The notes under the pieces were generated by a model, which had not been told where the DNA came from, did no database searches, and saw only the letters and a program-made list of their open reading frames with translations. The position numbers were made by a program, and so were the translations under genes. Of a stretch of 64,000 nucleotides of DNA, positions 57,248-64,000 are shown one piece after another (position 1 is the stretch's first letter; each line of letters starts with the position of its first letter). Where the stretch lies: assembly GCF_024722015.1 (NCBI RefSeq), contig NZ_JANQBD010000026.1, positions 1 through 64,000 of the forward strand, given 5' to 3'. The stretch comes from Paenibacillus radicis (ex Xue et al. 2023). GTDB lineage: Bacteria; Bacillota; Bacilli; Paenibacillales; NBRC-103111.

Positions 57248-58123
57248 ATGTATAAGTCATTACCTTATAAAATATTTTCATACTGTAACCATGCTTTATT
57301 GACTGTATTGGCGATCTTGTGCATTTTACCCCTGATTCATGTATTTGCCATTTCTTTAAGCTCGAGTGCCGCAGCGACTGGAAATATCGTCACCTTTTGG
57401 CCAGTGCAATTTACGTTTGAGGCCTATGCGGAGACATTGGGCAACAGCAACTTCCTGCATTCATTGTATATCGGGATTAAACGTGTTGTATTAGGCACCT
57501 TCATCTCCATGCTGCTTGTTGTTTTGGCGGCTTATCCGCTCTCCAAGGAGGAGACGAAATTTCAGGGGCGCACTGTCTACGCTTGGCTGTTCGTGTTTAC
57601 GATGCTGTTTCATGCAGGACTTATTCCCACCTATCTGGTTGTAAAAGGAACGGGGCTGATGAACACGATCTGGGCGCTCGTTCTGCCTGGGGCGGTAAGC
57701 GTGTGGAACCTGATTCTGATGCTCAACTTCTTTCGCACGATTCCGAAGGAGCTGGAAGAAGCTGCTCTAATGGATGGAGCCAGCCACCTCCGAATTTTGT
57801 TCACGATTTATTTGCCTATATCTATGCCTTCCGTGGCGACACTATCCTTATTTGCTATGGTGACCCATTGGAACGCCTGGTTTGACGGAATGATTTACCT
57901 ATCCAACGCGAAGGACTATCCGATATCGACCTTTTTGAGATCAATCATTGTATCGGAAAATTTCTCAGTGTTAGGTCTTACTGAAGATGAGATCAAAAAT
58001 ATTTCGCCGCGTACGGTCAAGGCATCTCAGGTGTTTATTGGTGCATTGCCGATCCTGCTTGTATATCCCTTTTTGCAAAGATACTTTGTGAAGGGCGTTA
58101 TTGTCGGCTCCGTTAAGGAATAG
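57248..58123 (+). CDS. Sugar ABC transporter permease (LplC/MalG-type)
   Basis: This 291-residue protein has six TM helices, with the EAA loop at LEEAALMDGASHLRILFTIY and the C-terminal YPFLQRYFVKGVIVGSVKE typical of the MalG-like CUT1 partner. GGGTGAG precedes the ATG. It heterodimerises with the preceding permease. The sensor kinase gene follows after 111 bp and may have its own promoter. Confidence 0.93.
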   Translation: MYKSLPYKIFSYCNHALLTVLAILCILPLIHVFAISLSSSAAATGNIVTFWPVQFTFEAYAETLGNSNFLHSLYIGIKRVVLGTFISMLLVVLAAYPLSKEETKFQGRTVYAWLFVFTMLFHAGLIPTYLVVKGTGLMNTIWALVLPGAVSVWNLILMLNFFRTIPKELEEAALMDGASHLRILFTIYLPISMPSVATLSLFAMVTHWNAWFDGMIYLSNAKDYPISTFLRSIIVSENFSVLGLTEDEIKNISPRTVKASQVFIGALPILLVYPFLQRYFVKGVIVGSVKE

Positions 58124-58234
58124 ATTTTACTCAAAGCAGGGGTAAGTCATTTATTTATCCCAGAAATGGTTGTGTTCCCAAGGTGCCTATGTACAATAAC
58201 AGTAAAGAGTATTTTACAGGGAACAGGTGACGGG

Positions 58235-59980
58235 ATGCCTAGGATCATGCTAAAAAACATCAGTATTTTCAGCAAAATTATGATCATTATAGGATTAATG
58301 CTAATTCCACTGCTGCTGATGTTCGCTTATTCCAACCAAGTGAGCATGAATGTGGTCAAGTCTGAGATTGAGAAGTCTAACGTGAACCGTCTTTCTTTTT
58401 TTCTGAATCAAATGGATACGAATGCTGAACAGCTCTCCAAAGTTGCTTTTACACTGGGAAGAGAGCCGGAGGCTATCAAATTTCAGTCGATTCATATGTC
58501 GTATGACCTGTTCGATACCATCCAAATCAGGCAAACCTTAATGGAAAAAATCAATTTGCAAAGCGCATCCTACAGCTGGACGAATAAATTATCAATGTAT
58601 TCACCGAACTTAAAGCAACTGGTTTCTACAAATCCATCCGAGAACTATGATCTGGACTATTTCAAGAGCCATATGTCCTCGGATTGGACCTACCGACCGA
58701 TCATGCGGGACAATGGCAAGCAAAACTACTTTTACCGGTATTCTACTGAGCCTTCGCTCTTATTCAGCGACCTGAGTAATGTTAATTTGATTATCGAGGT
58801 AGCTTTTGCAGCACATAATATCGAACGGATGCTCGATCAGTTTAAAGAGGGGAGTATTGGAGACCCATTTTTTTATAATGACAACTACGACCCCATTATG
58901 AACGCTACGGCCAATCAGGAAATTATTCAGGAGCTCGTAGGCTTGCTTAAACACGAAAAGCTGCTTCCTTCGGGCAGTCAGGTCATCGAAGTCAAAGGAA
59001 TTAAATATATGCTTAACTATGCCAAATCGAATTCGCTGGACTGGTATTTAGTAGATGTGGTTCCGCTTCAGAATGTACTGGCGCCCATCACGACCAGCCG
59101 GAATCTATTTTATACAACAATCTCCATGCTGCTGCTGACCAGTATCTTAAGTTCTTATCTTTTGTTCAAAAATGTACAGGTTCCGATCACCCGGTTAATT
59201 GCAAGTGTAAACCATTTGAAACGGGGCAATTTCTCCACGAGATTGACGTATCAAGCAAACAGAGAGTTCACCATTTTGTTCAATCATTTTAATAATATGG
59301 CTGAGCAGATTCAGGATTTGGTAGAAAAGGTGCTGCGTGAAAAGATAAGGGTAAGAGACGCTAATTTAAAGCAGCTGCAATCCCAAATCAATCCCCACTT
59401 TTTATACAACTGTCTGGCCTTTATTCAAAGTATGGCACAGCTCGAAAACAAGCAGGCTATTATTGCTATGACCCGACACCTAAGCAAATATTACCGGTAT
59501 ACGACCCGGATAGAGCATCAGGAGATTTCGCTTGCAAGTGAATTGGAGTTAATAACCAATTATTTGGAAATTCAAAAGCTGCAAACCCGCAGGCTGGAAT
59601 ACTGCATTGATGTGCCTGAGACGATGAAAGGAAGCCTGATCCCGAGACTGCTTGTCCAACCTATAGTGGAAAATGCTATCATACACGGTATTGAGTGCAA
59701 AGCCGGTATAGGGACGATCATGATTACAGGCTGTGAGACGGAATCCATCAGCACTCTGACCATAGAAGACAGCGGAATAGGGACGAGTCTGGATGAGATA
59801 GCGAAGTTTAACGAGAAGTTCAGCATAGATAGGGGCGAGGAGATTGGGCACGGGATGTGGAATGTTCATCAACGGCTGCGGCATCAGTTTGGCGGCCGAT
59901 CGGGTGTACTGGTTTCCGAGTCCGTGCTGGGAGGCTGGAAGGTTACTCTGACCATGGAAAAAGTTAGCGTCTCTGCTTAA
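58235..59980 (+). CDS. YesM-type sensor histidine kinase
   Basis: This 581-residue membrane kinase has TM1 at about 12-35, a large extracellular dCache-like sensor (about 36-290), TM2 (about 293-315), a HAMP domain (VQVPITRLIASVNHLKRGNF), a LytS/YesM kinase region with the phosphorylatable His in LQSQINPHFLYNCLAFIQSM (about 388), and an HATPase domain (VQPIVENAIIHGIE, IEDSGIGTS, GMWNVHQRLRHQFGG). The start MPRIML follows AGGTGA at short spacing; MLKNIS four codons later is possible. It probably senses the sugar (or the loaded lipoprotein) and phosphorylates the AraC-type regulator encoded next. Confidence 0.92.
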   Translation: MPRIMLKNISIFSKIMIIIGLMLIPLLLMFAYSNQVSMNVVKSEIEKSNVNRLSFFLNQMDTNAEQLSKVAFTLGREPEAIKFQSIHMSYDLFDTIQIRQTLMEKINLQSASYSWTNKLSMYSPNLKQLVSTNPSENYDLDYFKSHMSSDWTYRPIMRDNGKQNYFYRYSTEPSLLFSDLSNVNLIIEVAFAAHNIERMLDQFKEGSIGDPFFYNDNYDPIMNATANQEIIQELVGLLKHEKLLPSGSQVIEVKGIKYMLNYAKSNSLDWYLVDVVPLQNVLAPITTSRNLFYTTISMLLLTSILSSYLLFKNVQVPITRLIASVNHLKRGNFSTRLTYQANREFTILFNHFNNMAEQIQDLVEKVLREKIRVRDANLKQLQSQINPHFLYNCLAFIQSMAQLENKQAIIAMTRHLSKYYRYTTRIEHQEISLASELELITNYLEIQKLQTRRLEYCIDVPETMKGSLIPRLLVQPIVENAIIHGIECKAGIGTIMITGCETESISTLTIEDSGIGTSLDEIAKFNEKFSIDRGEEIGHGMWNVHQRLRHQFGGRSGVLVSESVLGGWKVTLTMEKVSVSA

Positions 59981-60017
59981 CATCTTCTTTACATAGTTCT
60001 CAGAGGAGGGGCTGTGC

Positions 60018-61658
60018 ATGCTGCAGTTGCTGATAGTAGATGATCATCCGGATCAGGTTGAAAGTATGGCTCAAACGATTCCTTGGTGTAATTACGGTAT
60101 TGAAGCGGTCTACAAGGCTTATTCCGCGCATGAAGCGCTCGATTACATCAAATCCCGTGCAATCGATATTATGATTACCGATATCCGGATGCCTGAGATG
60201 AATGGATTGGAGCTGATCCGATCTGTTCGTGCTATTTCCGAGAAAATAAAATGCGTGCTTATGTCCGGCTTCAGTGACTTTGAATATGCGAAGCAGGCGA
60301 TTCAATATAAAACCGCAGGTTATTTAATGAAGCCTGTTGATACCCAAGAATTAACGACGCTTATCGAACAAATTCATGTGGAGTTTCAAAACGAGTGGAA
60401 TGTTAATGAGGTGGTTCAGAATGCACTGTACACCTTGCGTGAAAACATTCCTTTTCTGCGTGCTCAGTTATTAATGGATTTATTGCAAGGAAGACAACTC
60501 TCGCATTCCGCCTTAGGCAAAAAGATGAAAGCGCTGAATCTTTCATTTGCAGCAGAGGATGAGGTGTGCATGATGGTAATCCGGTTGGATGGGGATTCTG
60601 CCGCTAACGATGAAGAGAATGTCTCGCTGCTGGAATATGCGGTGACGAATATGGCGGAGGAGGTATTCGGGGAGGCTTTCACTCTGTGGCATTGCAAAGA
60701 TGCTGATGGTCAGTTGGTGTTTCTGGTAAGAGCCAATAAACCGTGGGAGCAGCAGCCGCACCAGGAGCCTACGAGGGAAGCTTATCTCAAACAAATGGAA
60801 TTGTATGCAGAGGAATTGCAAAAGAAAACCAGGGTTTATTTGAAGCGTAAAGTGTCCGTGCTCCTCATGAACCAATGGATGCGTTTGTCAGGACCGATTG
60901 CTTCTATGTATCAAGCTGCTGCTGCTGGAGTACGCAAGCATCTGGGCGGCGACAAGCAATTTGTGGCCGTTGTGTCTGGTGACATGGAGATAGTACAAGT
61001 AGGTGCTCTTCAAACCTTGTATGAGCCGCCGCTGCTGCTGCATTTGCTGGAAACAGGACGCTGGGAGCTGGCGAGTGACCGGCTGGAGCTGATTTTCGCG
61101 GAGCTGGCTGTTAAATGGAGGGAATCACCGGAGTATTTAAGCGAAGCCTTTTTCTTCATCGCTGGAGCCTTTATGCGCATCTCTCATAAAAACGGCAGGC
61201 CGCTGCAGAATCTAATTGGTGACTACGGAATGAAATTGCAGCAGAATCGTCCGTTCTCCTCGCTTAACCAGCTTCGCGATTGGGTAGTTCATGTGTTTGA
61301 GCTGCTCAAGGGCGAGCATCAGAAGGAATCGCTTGAATCCAAGATGACTGTGGTCGAACGTATTCAAGCTTATATTGGGCAGCACATGGACGGGGATGCC
61401 TCATTGCAGGCCATAGCTGACCATGTCGGTCTCCATCCAGCCTATATATCCAAAGTGTACAAGGTTGAAACCGGCTGCTGCATCAGTGATTATGTGATGA
61501 AGATCAAGATGGATAAGGCGGTTGAGCTGTTAAGAAACAAGAATGAGAAGGTTTACAATATTGCAAGCCAATTGGGGTATCAAACTCCCCATTATTTTAT
61601 TAAGGTGTTCAAGAAATATTATGGGATGACACCCCAGGAATTTAAGCTGAAGCAGTAA
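60018..61658 (+). CDS. YesN-type response regulator, REC plus AraC domains
   Basis: This 546-residue regulator has a receiver domain with LLIVDDHPDQ, phospho-acceptor D55 in IMITDIRMPEMNG and Lys in GYLMKPVDTQE. It has a long helical middle region (about 130-430) and a C-terminal AraC double helix-turn-helix (about 440-545: LQAIADHVGLHPAYISKVYK, VYNIASQLGYQTPHYFIKVF). ATG follows GAGGAGGGG by 6 bases. It should activate the upstream transport operon and the downstream dehydrogenase/glycosidase genes. The shared GTGGTAT...TTGTATAT motif is a candidate site. Confidence 0.94.
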   Translation: MLQLLIVDDHPDQVESMAQTIPWCNYGIEAVYKAYSAHEALDYIKSRAIDIMITDIRMPEMNGLELIRSVRAISEKIKCVLMSGFSDFEYAKQAIQYKTAGYLMKPVDTQELTTLIEQIHVEFQNEWNVNEVVQNALYTLRENIPFLRAQLLMDLLQGRQLSHSALGKKMKALNLSFAAEDEVCMMVIRLDGDSAANDEENVSLLEYAVTNMAEEVFGEAFTLWHCKDADGQLVFLVRANKPWEQQPHQEPTREAYLKQMELYAEELQKKTRVYLKRKVSVLLMNQWMRLSGPIASMYQAAAAGVRKHLGGDKQFVAVVSGDMEIVQVGALQTLYEPPLLLHLLETGRWELASDRLELIFAELAVKWRESPEYLSEAFFFIAGAFMRISHKNGRPLQNLIGDYGMKLQQNRPFSSLNQLRDWVVHVFELLKGEHQKESLESKMTVVERIQAYIGQHMDGDASLQAIADHVGLHPAYISKVYKVETGCCISDYVMKIKMDKAVELLRNKNEKVYNIASQLGYQTPHYFIKVFKKYYGMTPQEFKLKQ

Positions 61659-61687
61659 GGGAATGAAACTTTAAGAGACCAAGCAAA

Positions 61688-61716
61688 GTGGTATGACCTT
61701 AAAACATTTGTATATT
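61688..61716 (+). promoter_or_regulatory. Promoter motif, second copy
   Basis: GTGGTAT-GAC-CTTAAAA-CAT-TTGTATAT has the same blocks and spacing as 54372-54399. It lies about 75 bp upstream of the second 2-hydroxyacid dehydrogenase and marks it as co-regulated with the transport operon. Confidence 0.55.
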
Positions 61717-61748
61717 TATCCGCTTGGATTCCTTTTAAACTGAATATA

Positions 61749-61765
61749 TGTAAACGATTTCGTTT
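61749..61765. promoter_or_regulatory. Cre-like (CcpA) palindrome
   Basis: TGTAAACGATTTCGTTT contains the perfect dyad AAACGA-TT-TCGTTT and matches 13 of 14 positions of the cre consensus TGWAANCGNTNWCA, the exception being the final A. It lies just downstream of the motif promoter, where CcpA or another LacI-family repressor would block transcription. Inferred carbon catabolite control. Confidence 0.55.
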
Positions 61766-61788
61766 GAAAATTGGAGGAGGACACCCGT

Positions 61789-62757
61789 ATGAAATTAGTA
61801 TCCACTTATCCGTTTGACCAAAAACAGCTTGCCGAAATGGACAGCAAAGGAATTACCGTGAAGCTTTTTAAAGGAGAGCAGGATCTCATACAGTCTGATG
61901 AATATACAGATGCCGATATCATTATCGCCAATCACCGCACGCTGCAGCAAGATTTTCTGGAAAAATGCGAGAAAGTTAAGTGGGTTCAGGTGGCTCATAT
62001 CGGAATCGAGCGGCTGCCTATGGATTATTTGAAGGAAAGAGGAGTAACGGTGATTAATGCGCGCGGTTCTCTGGGACTGCCGATTGCGGAAGATATATTA
62101 TGCAAAATGCTCATGCTTTCACGTAAAAGCGTCAGGGTCGTAAAAAATCAATTCGATCATATATGGGGAAATACCGGTGGGGGTTTTATTAATCTATATG
62201 GTAAAACGGCAGGTATTATAGGTGCGGGGGATGTAGGCACAGAGACGGCGATTCGTGCCAGAGCATTCGGTATGAAAGTTATCGGCATCAATACAACCGG
62301 AAATGAGCTGCCCGAATTTGATGCTATGTATAAGCCTGAGCAGCTAAATGAGGTCATAGCCCAGAGCGATTATATTATTTTGACGCTTCCGCTAACCGAT
62401 CAATCGGTCAATTTGCTCGGCGAAGAGCAGTTCAAGCTGATGAAGCCGACCGCTTTTATTATCAATATTTCCCGTGGAGCTTTAATTAATGAAGAAATTT
62501 TGCTGGATTATTTGCAAAACAAGAAAATTGCCGGAGCCGGCTTGGACGTATTTGTGGAGGAATTTAAGCTCGGTAAGCTGCCTGCCGAAAGCCCGTTCTG
62601 GGAGCTGGACAATGTCCTCATTACTCCTCATTGCGCAGGAGGCGGAGATCAGTTCCATCAACGGTTCTCAGCAGGCTTCATGCATAACCTGGATTTATTC
62701 TTACAAGGTAAAGCCGATGAAATGATTAACGTACGACAATTCGGCAAAGGGTATTGA
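61789..62757 (+). CDS. D-2-hydroxyacid dehydrogenase, second copy
   Basis: This 322-residue NAD-dependent enzyme has a Rossmann motif TAGIIGAGDVGTETAIRARAF, the catalytic Arg in INISRGALINEEILL, Glu in DVFVEEFKLGKL and His in LITPHCAGGG. It is related to, but clearly diverged from, the enzyme at 53306. ATG follows GGAGGAGG by 8 bases. It sits between the two-component genes and a GHL6-type glycosidase 13 bp downstream, with a cre-like site and the shared motif upstream. It probably acts on a sugar acid derived from the imported glycan. Confidence 0.9.
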   Translation: MKLVSTYPFDQKQLAEMDSKGITVKLFKGEQDLIQSDEYTDADIIIANHRTLQQDFLEKCEKVKWVQVAHIGIERLPMDYLKERGVTVINARGSLGLPIAEDILCKMLMLSRKSVRVVKNQFDHIWGNTGGGFINLYGKTAGIIGAGDVGTETAIRARAFGMKVIGINTTGNELPEFDAMYKPEQLNEVIAQSDYIILTLPLTDQSVNLLGEEQFKLMKPTAFIINISRGALINEEILLDYLQNKKIAGAGLDVFVEEFKLGKLPAESPFWELDNVLITPHCAGGGDQFHQRFSAGFMHNLDLFLQGKADEMINVRQFGKGY

Positions 62758-62770
62758 GGAGGCGTTTCCC

Positions 62771-64000
62771 ATGGCATGGTGGAGCAGAAACAATCTGCGC
62801 TTGATCCAAAATAACCTTCGCGAAACAGACTCGAATCTTGATGTGGATAGACTGATCGGAGAGCTCCAGGAGCTCTCCGCCAACGTACTGATGATGAATG
62901 CCGGAGGAATTGTTGCCTTCTACCCGACCAAGCTTGAATATCATTACCGTGCGGCGGGCCAGCAGAAAGACATGTTGAAGGAAGCCATCGAGAAGGCGCA
63001 TGCGGCCGGAATGAGGTTCATTGCCCGATTTGACTTCAGCAAAGCTCATGAGAGTATTTTTGCCAAGCGGCCCGAGTGGTTTTACCGCACGAAGGAGGGC
63101 AAGGAGGTTAATTATCACGGCATTGTCCATACGTGCATCAATGGCTACTACCAGCGTGAGTACTCGCTGCAGCTGATCGACGAGGTCATCTCCAATTATG
63201 CGGTGGACGGCATCTTCTTTAATATGTTCGGCTACCAGACCCGCGATTACAGCGGTCATCATTACGGTATTTGCTTTTGTGACAGCTGCAAGGACCGGTT
63301 CCGGGAATGGTCGGGAGGCTTGGAGCTGCCGCAAAGCGAGAGCTTAAACGATCCGGTGTATCGCCAATATAAGGCGTTCCAGGATGCGACGACGAAGGAG
63401 ATGCTGGATCGAATCCATGACTTCGTGAAGAGCAGGTCTACGGATATTGCGATCTCCACGTACAACGAGCACAAGGTGGATATTGTCCGTAAAGAATCGA
63501 ACACGGACCCGGTTCGTCCGCATCCGGTGTGGCTGTATTCAGCCTCCGAAAATGTGAAATCGCTGGAAGATTCATGGGACGATAAGCTGATCAGCAACTG
63601 CTGCATCAATGCGATTGACTTGATTCACCGGTTTACCGCCGTGTCCAAGCATGAGATGAATATCCGCCTGAAGGAAAGCCTGGCGAGCGGCTCAGGATTG
63701 GACTTCTGCATTATCGGCGTGTTCGAGGATTACCCGGACCGTGAGAATTTGCCGACGGTAGCGGATATATTCAAGTATCACAAGGAGCATGAGGCATACT
63801 ATGGAAGCTTCCAGAGTGCAGCTGATGTGGCATTGATCAAGCCTGGGGGACCGGCTCCGGCGAATATGAAGGAGTACCAGGGCTTGTTCAAGATGCTCAA
63901 GGAACGGCATATCTTGTTCGATGTTATTCACGAGAACAATCTGCTGAACAAGAAGCAGGACTTGAGCCGGTATCAGGCGGTGCTCATTCCGGACATTCCC
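62771..64000 (+). CDS. GHL6-type putative glycosyl hydrolase (5' part; runs off window)
   Basis: An open frame of 410 codons runs from ATG 62771 (after GAGGAGG, 8 bases) to the window end without a stop. The N-terminus shows a TIM-barrel glycosidase-like pattern. It includes LSANVLMMNAGGIVAFYPTK, AHAAGMRFIARFDFSKAHES, RPEWFYRTKEGKEVNYHG, HTCINGYYQREYSLQLIDEV, YAVDGIFFNMFGY and a CFCDSCKDRFREW cysteine patch. These match the hypothetical glycosyl hydrolase 6 (GHL6) family related to GH29/GH42-like enzymes. The segment near residue 380 begins a flavodoxin-like trimerisation domain. No signal peptide, so it acts in the cytosol on the imported sugar. It is the enzymatic end of the transport locus. 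Confidence 0.8.
   Translation, partial: MAWWSRNNLRLIQNNLRETDSNLDVDRLIGELQELSANVLMMNAGGIVAFYPTKLEYHYRAAGQQKDMLKEAIEKAHAAGMRFIARFDFSKAHESIFAKRPEWFYRTKEGKEVNYHGIVHTCINGYYQREYSLQLIDEVISNYAVDGIFFNMFGYQTRDYSGHHYGICFCDSCKDRFREWSGGLELPQSESLNDPVYRQYKAFQDATTKEMLDRIHDFVKSRSTDIAISTYNEHKVDIVRKESNTDPVRPHPVWLYSASENVKSLEDSWDDKLISNCCINAIDLIHRFTAVSKHEMNIRLKESLASGSGLDFCIIGVFEDYPDRENLPTVADIFKYHKEHEAYYGSFQSAADVALIKPGGPAPANMKEYQGLFKMLKERHILFDVIHENNLLNKKQDLSRYQAVLIPDIP

Overview
The window looks like chromosome of a spore-forming, low-to-mid GC Firmicute, most probably Paenibacillus or a close relative. The reasons are strong AGGAGG-type ribosome binding sites, an intact yyaC sporulation gene, an S-layer (SLH) surface protein, YesM/YesN-type two-component pairs beside Lpl-type sugar ABC transporters, paired SMR pumps under a TetR regulator, and the Bacillus-like order PucR regulator, ald, alr. 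There are no rRNA, tRNA or CRISPR loci and no prophage. The only classical mobile element is the 3' end of a group II intron at the left edge.

Layout. 1-286: end of a group II intron (maturase C-terminus, domains V and VI). 592-6281: housekeeping and transport genes: GNAT acetyltransferase, CPA2 cation/proton antiporter behind a structured leader, an ArsR-controlled MFS exporter with two matching palindromic operators, then thyA-folA. 6521-6832: a decayed reverse-strand gene. 6952-15677: a signalling/surface module made of a large hybrid histidine kinase, a SARP-like response regulator and a divergent SLH protein whose promoter carries two heptads 11 bp apart. 15924-28001: mixed genes: chrA, LCP ligase, DedA, methyltransferase, GT2, yyaC, PadR plus ABC exporter, TetR plus SMR pair, and two very small genes missed by length cut-offs.

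28111-46335 is the most unusual part. It is a divergent, terminator-bounded locus of about 18 kb. Leftward: a 50-residue membrane peptide, a zinc-ribbon membrane protein and a membrane-anchored repeat protein. Rightward: a VWA surface protein with a cytosolic tail, a tubulin/FtsZ-like GTPase of 1129 residues, a 783-residue protein that reads as a degenerate tubulin-like paralogue without the nucleotide loops, a polytopic VWA protein, a beta-rich protein, a zinc-ribbon GTPase, and a GAP1-like membrane protein with external Ig-like repeats. Two unrelated repeat arrays (48 bp x 6.4 and about 153/114 bp x 5) sit inside this operon. I infer a membrane-spanning, GTP-driven cytoskeletal or conflict/surface apparatus; its function is not established from sequence.

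46562-54262: a Cys-rich small protein, PucR-family regulator, ald, alr (running antisense into a TauE/SafE gene), a 231-bp near-palindromic MITE-like element, and VOC, atypical-SDR and 2-hydroxyacid dehydrogenase genes. 54467-64000: a carbohydrate-uptake locus: lipoprotein, two permeases, YesM/YesN-type kinase and regulator, a second 2-hydroxyacid dehydrogenase, and a GHL6-type putative glycosidase cut by the window end. A shared promoter motif precedes the lipoprotein and the second dehydrogenase, suggesting one regulon.
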